Assembly: GCA_002413745.1 (NCBI GenBank)
Contig: DHXP01000046.1
Span: 1-53,837 of the forward strand
DNA from: Flavobacterium sp. UBA5153
GTDB taxonomy: Bacteria > Bacteroidota > Bacteroidia > Flavobacteriales > Flavobacteriaceae
Reading direction: 5' to 3'
DNA length: 53,837 nt
In this document: one piece after another, positions 46,512 through 53,837 of the stretch
Layout: every line of letters starts with the position of its first letter
Position numbering within the stretch: the stretch's first letter is position 1
Position numbers and translations under genes: made by a program
Notes under the pieces: generated by a model
Told to the model about the DNA's origin: nothing
Database searches by the model: none
The model's input: only the letters and a program-made list of their open reading frames with translations

Positions 46512-48452
46512 TTAGTAATCAAAACGTTTGAAAGCTTCAATAGCTTCATATTCAGACAGGCCTAAATCATCATACAATTTTGCAGTATGCTTGTTACGAT
46601 CTTCGGCCCTTACCCAAAATTCTCTTGAGTCGTTCCCTTGGAACATAACTCTGTCTTTTTGAGATTGATGGTACAAAATAGCGTGTCTTTTTAGCATAAC
46701 TTCGTCTGGGCTTAATGGTACGGCCATATCAATTTCATGAATATCCCATTCATGCCAAGCACCTCTATACAACCACAACCAACAATCATTCATGTAAGGC
46801 TCTGATTTGAGTTGTTTCATTGCAGCAAATATTGCATTAAGGCAAACTTCATGAGTACCATGCGGATCCGCTAAATCGCCGGCAGCAAATACTTGGTGAG
46901 GTTTTATTTTTGCGATAATAGCTGCAACAATTTCAACATCTGCTGTTCCCAATGGATTTTTCTTTATTTGTCCCGTTTCATAAAAAGGAAGATCTAAAAA
47001 ATGCGTATTTTCATCTTTTAAACCAATGTATCTTGTAGCAGCGTATGACTCCCGTCGTCTGATAAGACCTTTCAATTTGCGAACTTCAATAGAGTCTATC
47101 TGATTTTCTGTTTTATTATTCAAAAAATCTATAACTGCAGAAAAATTTATTTTACTAATATCTTCTCCAACAAAATCATTACATACTTCAGCAAATTTAA
47201 GCGCCTCATCATCCGTAACTGCAATGTTTCCAGAGGTTTGATATACCACATGAACATCGTGTCCTTGCTTGATTAATTTAGAAAATGTTCCTCCCATAGA
47301 AACCACATCATCATCCGGATGAGGACTAAAAAGGATCACTCTTTTCTTAGCAGGGTTAGCTCTTTCGGGTCTATGAGAATCCTCTGTATCGGGCTTTCCT
47401 CCTGGCCATCCAGTAATGGTATGCTGCAATACATTGAACATATTAATATTCAAATCGTAAGCAGAACCCTCTTTAGCCAAAAGATCTGACATTCCGTTAT
47501 TGTTATAATCTCTATCAGTAAGTTTTAAAATGGATTGATTTGTTTTTTCGCATAGCCAAACAATAGCTTTGCTTTTTAATTCTTGAGTCCAAATGCATTC
47601 TTGAACCAACCATGGCGTTTTAAATCGGGTTAATTCTGAGGCTGCAGATTGGTCTAAAACGAAAGTGGTATTATTATGATTTTGCAAAAATGTAGCAGGA
47701 ACTTCAGAACTTATATCTCCCTGAATCGTTCTTTTTATTATATCTGCTTTATTTTGGCTCCAAGCCATTAATACAATTCTTTTAGATCTAAGTATGGTAG
47801 AAACTCCCATGGTAATCGCTCTTTTAGGAACGTTATCAATACCATTAAAATCTGAAGAAGCATCTACCCTTGTAATATGATCCAAAGTAATTATTCGGGT
47901 TCCGGAATTGATGTGTGACCCTGGTTCGTTAAAACCAACATGTCCTGTACGACCAATTCCTAATAACTGAAAATCGAGACCTCCCGCATTTTTAATTTTC
48001 ATTTCATAATCTATACAATATTGATTCAGTTCTTCAATGGATATCGCTCCATCAGGAATGTTTACATTTTCGGGATTTATGTCGATATGATTAAAAAGAT
48101 GCTGATGCATGAAATAATGATAGCTTTGATTGTTCTCTTTAGTCATAGGATAATATTCATCCAGATTAAATGAGATTACATTACTAAAACTAAGACCATC
48201 CTCTTTATGCATTCGGATCAATTCCTCATACACTTTTATGGGTGAAGAACCTGTTGCCAGTCCAAGAACGCATATTTCGCCTTTTGCCTGTTTATCAATT
48301 ATCAAATCAGCAATTTCTTTAGCCACCACAATTGATCCTTCCTTAGCTGTCGAAAAAATAACATTGTGTATTTTCTCAAATCGGGTTTCTTCAAATTTTC
48401 CGGCTTCGTCGTATTTGATACTTTTTGGGTAAATTATTGGTTTAACTTCCAT
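46512..48452 (-). CDS. nagB: Glucosamine-6-phosphate deaminase fused to a PIG-L deacetylase domain
   Basis: 646 residues. The NagB half (about 1-300) has LATGSSPIKVYEEL, LDEYYPM (Asp98) and GRTGHVGFNEPGS (His171, Glu176); Thr replaces the Asp seen at this spot in E. coli. A linker precedes the PIG-L/LmbE half (about 370-646), with zinc motif HPDDD at 378-382 and DPHGTHEVCLN later. NagB turns glucosamine-6-phosphate into fructose-6-phosphate and ammonia. The second domain would remove acetyl groups from a sugar amine. The fusion occurs in other Bacteroidota. Both sets of catalytic motifs look intact. The upstream region is rich in inverted TGCA/TTGCA elements. Confidence 0.92.
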   Translation of the reverse strand: MEVKPIIYPKSIKYDEAGKFEETRFEKIHNVIFSTAKEGSIVVAKEIADLIIDKQAKGEICVLGLATGSSPIKVYEELIRMHKEDGLSFSNVISFNLDEYYPMTKENNQSYHYFMHQHLFNHIDINPENVNIPDGAISIEELNQYCIDYEMKIKNAGGLDFQLLGIGRTGHVGFNEPGSHINSGTRIITLDHITRVDASSDFNGIDNVPKRAITMGVSTILRSKRIVLMAWSQNKADIIKRTIQGDISSEVPATFLQNHNNTTFVLDQSAASELTRFKTPWLVQECIWTQELKSKAIVWLCEKTNQSILKLTDRDYNNNGMSDLLAKEGSAYDLNINMFNVLQHTITGWPGGKPDTEDSHRPERANPAKKRVILFSPHPDDDVVSMGGTFSKLIKQGHDVHVVYQTSGNIAVTDDEALKFAEVCNDFVGEDISKINFSAVIDFLNNKTENQIDSIEVRKLKGLIRRRESYAATRYIGLKDENTHFLDLPFYETGQIKKNPLGTADVEIVAAIIAKIKPHQVFAAGDLADPHGTHEVCLNAIFAAMKQLKSEPYMNDCWLWLYRGAWHEWDIHEIDMAVPLSPDEVMLKRHAILYHQSQKDRVMFQGNDSREFWVRAEDRNKHTAKLYDDLGLSEYEAIEAFKRFDY

Positions 48453-48480
48453 TATATTCTATTAATTATTATGAATAGAG

Positions 48481-48488
48481 CAAATTTA
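48481..48488 (-). promoter_or_regulatory. Bacteroidota -7 box upstream of nagB
   Basis: Minus strand TAAATTTG, an exact TAnnTTTG, 28 bp before the ATG. A TTTG lies 15 bp further upstream (48504-48507), which is closer than usual for -33. Confidence 0.45.
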
Positions 48489-48494
48489 AAATAA

Positions 48495-48600
48495 AAATAC
48501 TTACAAACATGCAATATTATGCATTTTTATTAGTTAAATATATATTTTATTGCAACTAAATTTTATCAAAACTGCAATAAACAAAAAATGGCCTAAAAAG
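48495..48600. repeat. Diverged ~105-bp direct repeat, copy A (nagB upstream)
   Basis: Shares with copy B the blocks AAAAATACT, ATGCATTTTTAT, AAAACTGCAAT and TAAAAA in the same order and spacing. Copy A also has inverted ATGCA/TGCAT and ATTGCA/TGCAAT elements, which could be operators for nagB. Confidence 0.5.
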
Positions 48601-48635
48601 TTATAAGTTTATGGCATTTGATTTCTTGGACAATT

Positions 48636-48794
48636 ATGAACGATTGGGATTTCTGTAAACGCAGTTTTACAATAATTGAAGTTATGGTTAATGTATTTAA
48701 ATTGGAAGGAAATGCCAGAACTATTATGTTTAGTGATCTAGTTGGGGCACTTCTATTATTTATTTGGTATTCTAAAGAGACCGAAGGTTTGTAA
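48636..48794 (+). CDS. 52-codon open frame, possible gene remnant
   Basis: Encodes a peptide starting MNDWDFCKRSFT and ending IWYSKETEGL, with one hydrophobic stretch (FSDLVGALLLFIWY). The end looks more protein-like than random AT-rich DNA, but there is no clear ribosome site and no family was recognised. It may be the tail of a lost membrane protein. Low certainty. Confidence 0.15.
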   Translation: MNDWDFCKRSFTIIEVMVNVFKLEGNARTIMFSDLVGALLLFIWYSKETEGL

Positions 48795-48954
48795 ACAAAA
48801 TTAATATCTAACTGAATATTTTAAAAAAAGTCACCACAGCAGAGTAATTAAACAAATCTTAGCATTATTACGGGCATTTTTTTGTGGAAACAGGCATAAG
48901 TTCTCTTACAGTTGACCCACTATACAGGCCATTTAGTGAAATCTCCTTATTCAA

Positions 48955-49060
48955 ACAAAAATACTCGCAAAAACATATAATTTATGCATTTTTATTTATA
49001 AATTTACAATTATTTTGCATTGATACATTAGTAAAACTGCAATCAAGAGGAAATAGCTTA
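48955..49060. repeat. Diverged ~105-bp direct repeat, copy B
   Basis: Parallel to copy A, about 460 bp to its right. On the minus strand just past its left edge is ATAAGGAG followed by an ATG with only seven codons before a stop, which could be the leftover start of a lost gene. Confidence 0.45.
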
Positions 49061-49285
49061 AAAAACTGTAAATCGGCAGCAAATCTATTTTGCAAAATTA
49101 TATTAGTCAAATAAACTATTTATGAATTCTATTTTAGTTTTATTACTCCCCTTAATTGTTTATTTTTATTGCTTAGAATCATACATTATCAAACGTATTA
49201 CCCAAACTCATTCGCAATCATTATCAAGTCATTGATATGGAGTAATCAAAAAAAAATGAAAAAAAAAAATATAATAGGGAGTAAA

Positions 49286-50227
49286 ATGAGAATTGTTATT
49301 ATTGGAGGTACCGGACACATAGGTACTTTTTTAGTTCCACAATTGGTAATAGCTGGACATGAAGTAATCTGCATTAGCCGTCAAGAGAATAAGCCATACA
49401 GCTTTCATATAGCTTGGCAATCAGTTGAATTTATTGTGATTGACCGTATTGAGGCGGATAGGAAGAAAATATTTGGTAGACAAATCCAAAAACTTTCTCC
49501 CGATGTGGTAATAGATCTTATATGCTTTACCCTTGACAGTGCTAAAAATTTAGTAGAAGCACTTGATGGCAGAGTACAGCATTTTTTGCATTGCGGAACA
49601 ACATGGGTACATGGTCATAGCGAACAAGTTCCCACAATTGAATCGCAAAATCGTAATCCTATCGGTCAGTACGGTATTAATAAAGCTGCAATTGAATCCT
49701 ATTTAATTTCAGCTTCACGTCAAAAAGGATTTCCTGCAACAATATTACATCCTGGACATATGGTGGGACCTGGATGGATTCCAATAAACCCAGCAGGAAA
49801 TCTTAACCCTGAAATATTCAAACGATTGGCAGAAGGAAAAGAAATTACATTACCAAATAACGGCATGGAAACCCTTCACCACGTTCATGCAGCTGACGTT
49901 GCTCAATCCTTTATGAAAGCGCTAACAAACTGGAATAGTTCGGTAGGAGAAAGTTTTCATATAGTCTCCGAACAAGCCCTTACATTAAGAGGCTACGCAA
50001 CTGCAATGGCCACATGGTATGGCCAGAAAGCTAATCTAAGTTTTTTGCCTTGGGAAGAATGGAAAAAAACAGTTAATCAAAGAGATGCAGAGCTTACATG
50101 GGATCATTTAGCTCATAGTCCCAATTTTAGTATCGAAAAGGCTAAAAAATTATTAAACTATCAGCCTCATTATACCTCTTTACAAGCTATTCAAGAGTCA
50201 ATTAAACAATATTTTGAAAAGAACTAA
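49286..50227 (+). CDS. NAD-dependent epimerase/dehydratase family protein
   Basis: 313 residues from the ATG at 49286, preceded by GGGAG and giving MRIVIIGGTGHIG, with the NAD-binding glycine motif at 7-13. A start 117 bp further upstream would add a non-conserved leader. An extended SDR fold is predicted. The usual YxxxK pair is only loosely matched in YGINKAAIES; Tyr and Lys are both present. The substrate is probably a nucleotide sugar or small carbonyl compound. It is the last chromosomal gene before the insertion sequences. Confidence 0.82.
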   Translation: MRIVIIGGTGHIGTFLVPQLVIAGHEVICISRQENKPYSFHIAWQSVEFIVIDRIEADRKKIFGRQIQKLSPDVVIDLICFTLDSAKNLVEALDGRVQHFLHCGTTWVHGHSEQVPTIESQNRNPIGQYGINKAAIESYLISASRQKGFPATILHPGHMVGPGWIPINPAGNLNPEIFKRLAEGKEITLPNNGMETLHHVHAADVAQSFMKALTNWNSSVGESFHIVSEQALTLRGYATAMATWYGQKANLSFLPWEEWKKTVNQRDAELTWDHLAHSPNFSIEKAKKLLNYQPHYTSLQAIQESIKQYFEKN

Positions 50228-50279
50228 ATCATAAAAATTGATTTTCAACAACATAAGCAATATAAAATTTATAGGTATA

Positions 50280-51194
50280 GGCACTTTGGTCGCATTTGTT
50301 AAGTACTTATTTTATTGACATTTATTTATAATTTACCATTTTTATTATTAACACATCGAAGATTGTATCCATATTTGACCTTCTGTTATATCTAAAATGG
50401 TACTCATCCAGATAATTTTGCATACGCTCTTTGCTACAATGATGATGAATCCCTCTCAACCATCCCTTGATATTCATAATATGAATATGTAACTCTTTGA
50501 AATTTTTTCCGCCTTTTGAAGGAACTTGTTTTAGGTTTTTAAATTCTTTTTTCAAAGGGGTATATCCTCTCCATTCATCAGAGACGAGATAAGCTTCTTT
50601 CGAAACATATTTTGTCAAAAATTCACCTAATTCAATTGCCGAGGAATGTTCTATAGTTTCCGCATATGCCCTTCCAACCCCATCTTCTAAAATCTCAACA
50701 GCTAAAACAATCAACTTTTTCAATCCTTTACTTCTACCTTTTTTACCCTCTTCTGGACCACCAACAACAAACTCATCAACGTGAACAATCCCTGTTAATG
50801 GGCTTTTAAGGCTGCTTTTCATTGCTTGTTGTACCTTTAGTTTGAATGCCCAACAAGTCTTTTGACGTAATTCAAATTCTTGACTTAATTCTAAAGAGGA
50901 CATTCCTTTTTTCTTACTACTAATTTTAAATGCAATATGAAATGCTATTAGAATTGAAAATTTAAACTTCTCAAACATAGTACCCGCTGTAGGACTTTCA
51001 TCATATCTACATTTTGTACATCTCCTGTTTTGAATGTTTTTGCCTGTGCCAAATTTATCATTATTGCATCGTTTGCATTTATAACCTTCTGCCCACTTTA
51101 CTTGGGCTAAATATTCTAAACAATCATTATCATCCTTAAATCGTTGGTTAAACTTTATCGAATTCACTCCTCTAAAAATATTTCTATCTGACAT
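50280..51194 (-). mobile_element. IS1595-family insertion sequence, upstream end missing in place
   Basis: The transposase gene plus a probable terminal repeat at its 3' side: GGCACTTTGGTCGCATTTG at 50280, starting with GG as in this family. The matching end upstream of the start codon is not seen: the IS21 element begins at the base next to the ATG. The missing part may lie right of 53814, beyond or near the window edge. Confidence 0.5.
50322..51194 (-). CDS. IS1595-family transposase
   Basis: 290 residues from the ATG at 51194. N-terminal zinc ribbon (CKRCNNDKF and RRCTKCRYD), helix-turn-helix region, and DDE-type (ISXO2-like) catalytic domain with HVDEFVVGGPEEGKKGRSK, YLVSDEWRGYTPL and HHHCSKERMQNYLDEYHFRY. 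The reading frame is open 75 bp further upstream, but those 25 codons are the tandem end repeats of the adjacent IS21 element and translate as a repeated VVQFxLEW pattern, so they are not native. Probably complete, but cut off from its own promoter. Confidence 0.88.
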   Translation of the reverse strand: MSDRNIFRGVNSIKFNQRFKDDNDCLEYLAQVKWAEGYKCKRCNNDKFGTGKNIQNRRCTKCRYDESPTAGTMFEKFKFSILIAFHIAFKISSKKKGMSSLELSQEFELRQKTCWAFKLKVQQAMKSSLKSPLTGIVHVDEFVVGGPEEGKKGRSKGLKKLIVLAVEILEDGVGRAYAETIEHSSAIELGEFLTKYVSKEAYLVSDEWRGYTPLKKEFKNLKQVPSKGGKNFKELHIHIMNIKGWLRGIHHHCSKERMQNYLDEYHFRYNRRSNMDTIFDVLIIKMVNYK

Positions 51195-51198
51195 TGAG

Positions 51199-51293
51199 TA
51201 TTCCACCCCAAACTGTACCACCCATTCCAATCCAAACTGTACCACCCATTCCAGTGCAAACTGTACCACCTATTCCGGCGTAAAGTGTACCAC
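51199..51293 (-). repeat. IS21 left end: four 24-bp-spaced transposase-binding repeats
   Basis: AAACTGTACCACC at 51210, 51234 and 51258, and a variant AAAGTGTACCAC at 51282, all exactly 24 bp apart, separated by mostly ATTCC-type spacers. IS21 ends are known to hold multiple binding sites for the transposase. Confidence 0.85.
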
Positions 51294-51343
51294 TTTTTGA
51301 CGATGTTTTTTAGCTGTATTTTGTGATACTAAAATCACAAAAT

Positions 51344-52903
51344 ATGAGCAATCAAACAATAGGGTCAATTATGATACGAGAAATTATTCGAATGAAAGAA
51401 ATGGGATTTTCTATGCGAAAAATCGCTCGAAGCATTGGGAAATCCAGAACTACAATTTTAAAATATGTCACTAATATTGAAGCCTCGGATTTAAACTTCA
51501 AGGAACTTTTAGAGCTTACAAGTGAGGATATTTACGAGCTTTTTGGAACCCCACAAAGTATTTCCAGCAGTAATACTGATGTGATTCAGAAAGAATTATT
51601 GGCATTTTATCCTTATGTAGAAAAGGAACTCAAACGTGTTGGTGTTACCCGCTATATCTTGTGGGACGAATACAAACAGAAACATCCCCAGGGGGTAATG
51701 TATAGCCGTTTCTGCGAGTCTTACAGGCAATGGAGTAAGAAATCGGATGGCTATATGCCTGTGAGCCATAAATATGGAGAGAAACTATTCATTGATTATG
51801 CAGGCAAAAAACTACATATAATCGACAGGCAAACGGGCGAAATAAAACCCGTAGAAGTCTTTGTGGCTACCCTTGGAGCGAGTCAATACACTTATATTGA
51901 AGCCTCTTTTTCTCAACAAATCCCCGATTTTATAACCAGTGTCCAAAATTCTTTTTTCTTCTTTGGAGGCGTTCCCGCCTGTGTAATTCCTGATAATTTA
52001 AAGTCGGCTGTTACCAAATCCGACAAATACGAACCTTTTGTAAACGAACAATTCGCCCGTTTTTCAGAGCATTACAATACCTCTGTAATGCCCACCCGTT
52101 CTCGAAAACCAAAGGACAAACCCTTGGTTGAAGGTGCTGTAAACATTGCCTACACCCGTATTTATGCGTCCTTGAGGAATACGGAGTTCTACAGCATTGG
52201 CGAGCTAAACGCCGCCATAAAAGTATGCTTGGAAGCGCATAATAAAAGTCCTTTCCAGAAAAAAGAACACAGTCGCTGGACACTTTTTCATGACAACGAA
52301 AAGGCCTGCTTAAAACCCTTGGCAATCGAGAAATACGAGTTAAGAGACTACAAAACGGCTACGGTGCAGAAAAACTGCCACGTTTATTATTCTCCGGATA
52401 AGAATTATTATAGCGTTCCCCATACTTTAATTGGAAAGAAAATCAAGATGATTCTCACTCAAAGCGTGGTGGAAATTTATCATCAGCAAACCCGTGTCGC
52501 CTTTCATTCTCGTAGCCGAAAAGCCTTTGACTACGTAACTTTAAAAGAACACTTGCCTGCGAGCCATACTTATAACTTGGATTGGAGTTCGGAATACTTT
52601 ATAAATTGGGCTGCTAAAATTGGCGCCAACACAAAGGAATCTATCGAGAAAATACTCTTGCAAAAACAATACCCAGAGCAGAATTATAAAAGCTGTATGG
52701 GCATATTAAGTATGGCTAAAAAAGTTGGAAACCAACGACTCGACAATGCCTGTAAAAGAGCCCTACTCTTTGATGCCGTGGGATATAATCCGATAAAAAA
52801 CATCTTAGAAAAAGGACTTGACAAGCTAGAAGATCAAGTGAAATTGTTTTATACAATCCCAATTCAACACGAAAATATCCGAGGGTCAGAGTATTACAAT
52901 TAA
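51344..52903 (+). CDS. istA: IS21-family transposase IstA
   Basis: 519 residues from the first ATG; a GTG seven codons earlier is in frame. N-terminal helix-turn-helix (MRKIARSIGKSRTTILKYV) recognises the end repeats. The rve/DDE core has Asp151 (LFIDYAGKK), Asp217 (CVIPDNLKS) and Glu263 (PLVEGAVN). The C-terminal part has the Mu-like beta-barrel region (KNCHVYYSPDKNYYSVPH). Length and motifs suggest an active enzyme. The helper gene istB starts 83 bp downstream. Confidence 0.95.
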   Translation: MSNQTIGSIMIREIIRMKEMGFSMRKIARSIGKSRTTILKYVTNIEASDLNFKELLELTSEDIYELFGTPQSISSSNTDVIQKELLAFYPYVEKELKRVGVTRYILWDEYKQKHPQGVMYSRFCESYRQWSKKSDGYMPVSHKYGEKLFIDYAGKKLHIIDRQTGEIKPVEVFVATLGASQYTYIEASFSQQIPDFITSVQNSFFFFGGVPACVIPDNLKSAVTKSDKYEPFVNEQFARFSEHYNTSVMPTRSRKPKDKPLVEGAVNIAYTRIYASLRNTEFYSIGELNAAIKVCLEAHNKSPFQKKEHSRWTLFHDNEKACLKPLAIEKYELRDYKTATVQKNCHVYYSPDKNYYSVPHTLIGKKIKMILTQSVVEIYHQQTRVAFHSRSRKAFDYVTLKEHLPASHTYNLDWSSEYFINWAAKIGANTKESIEKILLQKQYPEQNYKSCMGILSMAKKVGNQRLDNACKRALLFDAVGYNPIKNILEKGLDKLEDQVKLFYTIPIQHENIRGSEYYN

Positions 52904-52986
52904 AATTTTATGAAGAAACCAAAACAACCCAATGTCTTTTATGATAACCCAGTAACTTTTATATTATTAACAAAAAAAATCAAATC

Positions 52987-53721
52987 ATGAACACTACCTC
53001 AACAATTGAAAAAATGCAAAAACTCCGTCTTGCAGGGATGAAACGGGCTTACGAATCCTCGTTTGAGACCAGAAACCAAGACACATTTACCAACGATGAA
53101 TTTATTGCCTGGCTCATAGAATCCGAGGACAATCAGCGCAACAACAGCAGAACCGAGCGATTATTAAAGAACGCTCGGTTCCATTACCAAGCATCAATCG
53201 AAGAAATAAACTACGCATCGGAACGTGGTTTAGATAGAAATTTGCTAACAAGATTGTCAGACTGCTCTTTCATTGACAGACACGAAAACATAATAATTAC
53301 GGGCTGCACAGGCACAGGGAAGAGCTATTTGGCAACGGCATTAGGGCTGCAATCCTGCATAAAAGGATACAAAGTATTGTACTATAATTTAGGGAAACTT
53401 TTTCATAAACTAATGATAGCAAAAGCAGATGGAACCTATATCAAAGAGCTTGCTAAAATAGAAAGTCACGATTTATTGATTCTTGATGATTTTGGAATAC
53501 AAGCAATAGATCAAGAAAAACAAATGATATTGATGGATTTGATAGAAGATCGAAATCAGAGGAAATCAACTATTTTCAGTTCTCAAATTCCTGTAAAAAA
53601 TTGGTATGATTTAATCCAAGAAAAAACAATAGCAGATGCAATTTTGGATAGGATAATTCACTCCGCAATTCGGTTCGAACTTAAGGGTGAATCGATGCGT
53701 AAAAAAATGAAAAATAACTAA
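52987..53721 (+). CDS. istB: IS21-family helper ATPase IstB
   Basis: 244 residues. DnaC-like AAA+ ATPase that assembles on target DNA and stimulates IstA. Walker A GCTGTGKS at 106-113 and Walker B LLILDDFG at 163-170 are intact; the N-terminal IstB_N segment (EKMQKLRLAGMKRAYE) is present. The stop at 53719-53721 lies 43 bp before the right-end repeats. The gene appears full length. Confidence 0.95.
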   Translation: MNTTSTIEKMQKLRLAGMKRAYESSFETRNQDTFTNDEFIAWLIESEDNQRNNSRTERLLKNARFHYQASIEEINYASERGLDRNLLTRLSDCSFIDRHENIIITGCTGTGKSYLATALGLQSCIKGYKVLYYNLGKLFHKLMIAKADGTYIKELAKIESHDLLILDDFGIQAIDQEKQMILMDLIEDRNQRKSTIFSSQIPVKNWYDLIQEKTIADAILDRIIHSAIRFELKGESMRKKMKNN

Positions 53722-53764
53722 AAAAAATTATCTAATTTTAACCACAGAAAACATCATTAAAAAA

Positions 53765-53810
53765 GTGGTACACTTTCTACCGGAATAGGTGGTACAGTTT
53801 CGCCGGAATA
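53765..53810 (+). repeat. IS21 right end: two 24-bp-spaced repeats
   Basis: GTGGTACACTTT at 53765 and GTGGTACAGTTT at 53789, the reverse complement of the left-end units, with GGAATA closing the element at 53805-53810. There are two copies, against four on the left. Confidence 0.85.
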
Positions 53811-53837
53811 CTTACCAAATTCAGATAAAAACACATC

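Larger units (their letters stand above)
48453..49285. other. 833-bp gene-poor region between nagB and the epimerase
   Basis: Divergent intergenic space. It contains the nagB promoter, a diverged direct repeat of about 105 bp (48495-48600 and 48955-49060) and a 52-codon open frame. No convincing gene, tRNA or terminator was found. The 76-codon frame at 48884-49114 covers one repeat copy and is not protein-like. Confidence 0.6.
51195..53814 (+). mobile_element. IS21-family insertion sequence, complete
   Basis: About 2.62 kb with istA and istB in order. The ends share GTATTCC outermost, then 24-bp-spaced repeats of the AAACTGTACCACC kind. The exact edges are uncertain by a few bases. No short target duplication is evident between CTGACAT on the left and CCAAATT on the right, so the copy may have been rearranged. 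Confidence 0.8.

Noticed and set aside
48884-49114. A 76-codon open frame on the plus strand
   Set aside because: It has no ribosome-binding site, reads through a diverged repeat copy and resembles no protein family; chance in AT-rich DNA explains it.
51195-51269. The 25-codon N-terminal extension of the IS1595 transposase
   Set aside because: It is made of IS21 end repeats and is not part of the IS1595 protein.
51210-51293. Regularly spaced 24-bp repeats, considered as a CRISPR array
   Set aside because: They sit at an IS21 end, are matched in inverted form at the other end and lack variable spacers; they are transposase-binding repeats.

Overview
The window looks like a chromosomal piece of a flavobacterium (phylum Bacteroidota). 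The DNA is AT-rich, and several genes carry the Bacteroidota -7 promoter element (TAnnTTTG). A gene for the type IX secretion protein PorQ lies beside cmk. A long NagB fused to a PIG-L deacetylase, a DUF5723 outer-membrane protein and a PepSY-like protein are also typical of the phylum. No rRNA, tRNA or CRISPR array was seen.

Left part (1-16.4 kb). A Na/phosphate symporter faces a three-gene minus-strand cluster: an MprF-type aminoacyl-phospholipid synthase/flippase, a DUF998 membrane protein and a periplasmic VirJ/AcvB-like hydrolase. Next, also on the minus strand and in order of transcription, come a response regulator, a histidine kinase, a PepSY-like protein, a YncE-type beta-propeller, a TolC-type outer-membrane protein, an RND adaptor lipoprotein, a uracil-DNA-glycosylase-like protein and an RND pump. 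The glycosylase-like gene is very AT-rich. It splits the efflux operon and is bracketed by REP-like repeats and a 24-bp copy of the pump's own start region, so it looks like an insertion.

Middle (16.7-39.4 kb). L-serine dehydratase is followed by a DUF2809 gene. A second copy of the serine dehydratase tail codons lies beyond DUF2809, which suggests another insertion. A KdpD-like kinase without the usual N-terminal sensor and a KdpE-like regulator precede a Kup potassium transporter. Then come panB, a GT2/GT39 pair probably working through a lipid-linked sugar, an RluA-type pseudouridine synthase, DUF5723, an aldehyde dehydrogenase overlapping a nitroreductase, a polytopic membrane protein, a very large PAS/GAF hybrid kinase, cmk, porQ and lon.

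Right part (39.7-53.8 kb). This holds an Atg22-like MFS transporter, an APC amino-acid permease with a long soluble loop, a fused FAD/Fe-S D-2-hydroxyacid dehydrogenase, and NagB-PIG-L. About 830 bp without a convincing gene follows, containing a diverged 105-bp direct repeat, then an NAD-dependent epimerase. The end is mobile: an IS1595-family transposase whose start codon abuts a complete IS21-family element (istA-istB) with 24-bp-spaced end repeats. The window closes just outside the right end of that IS.
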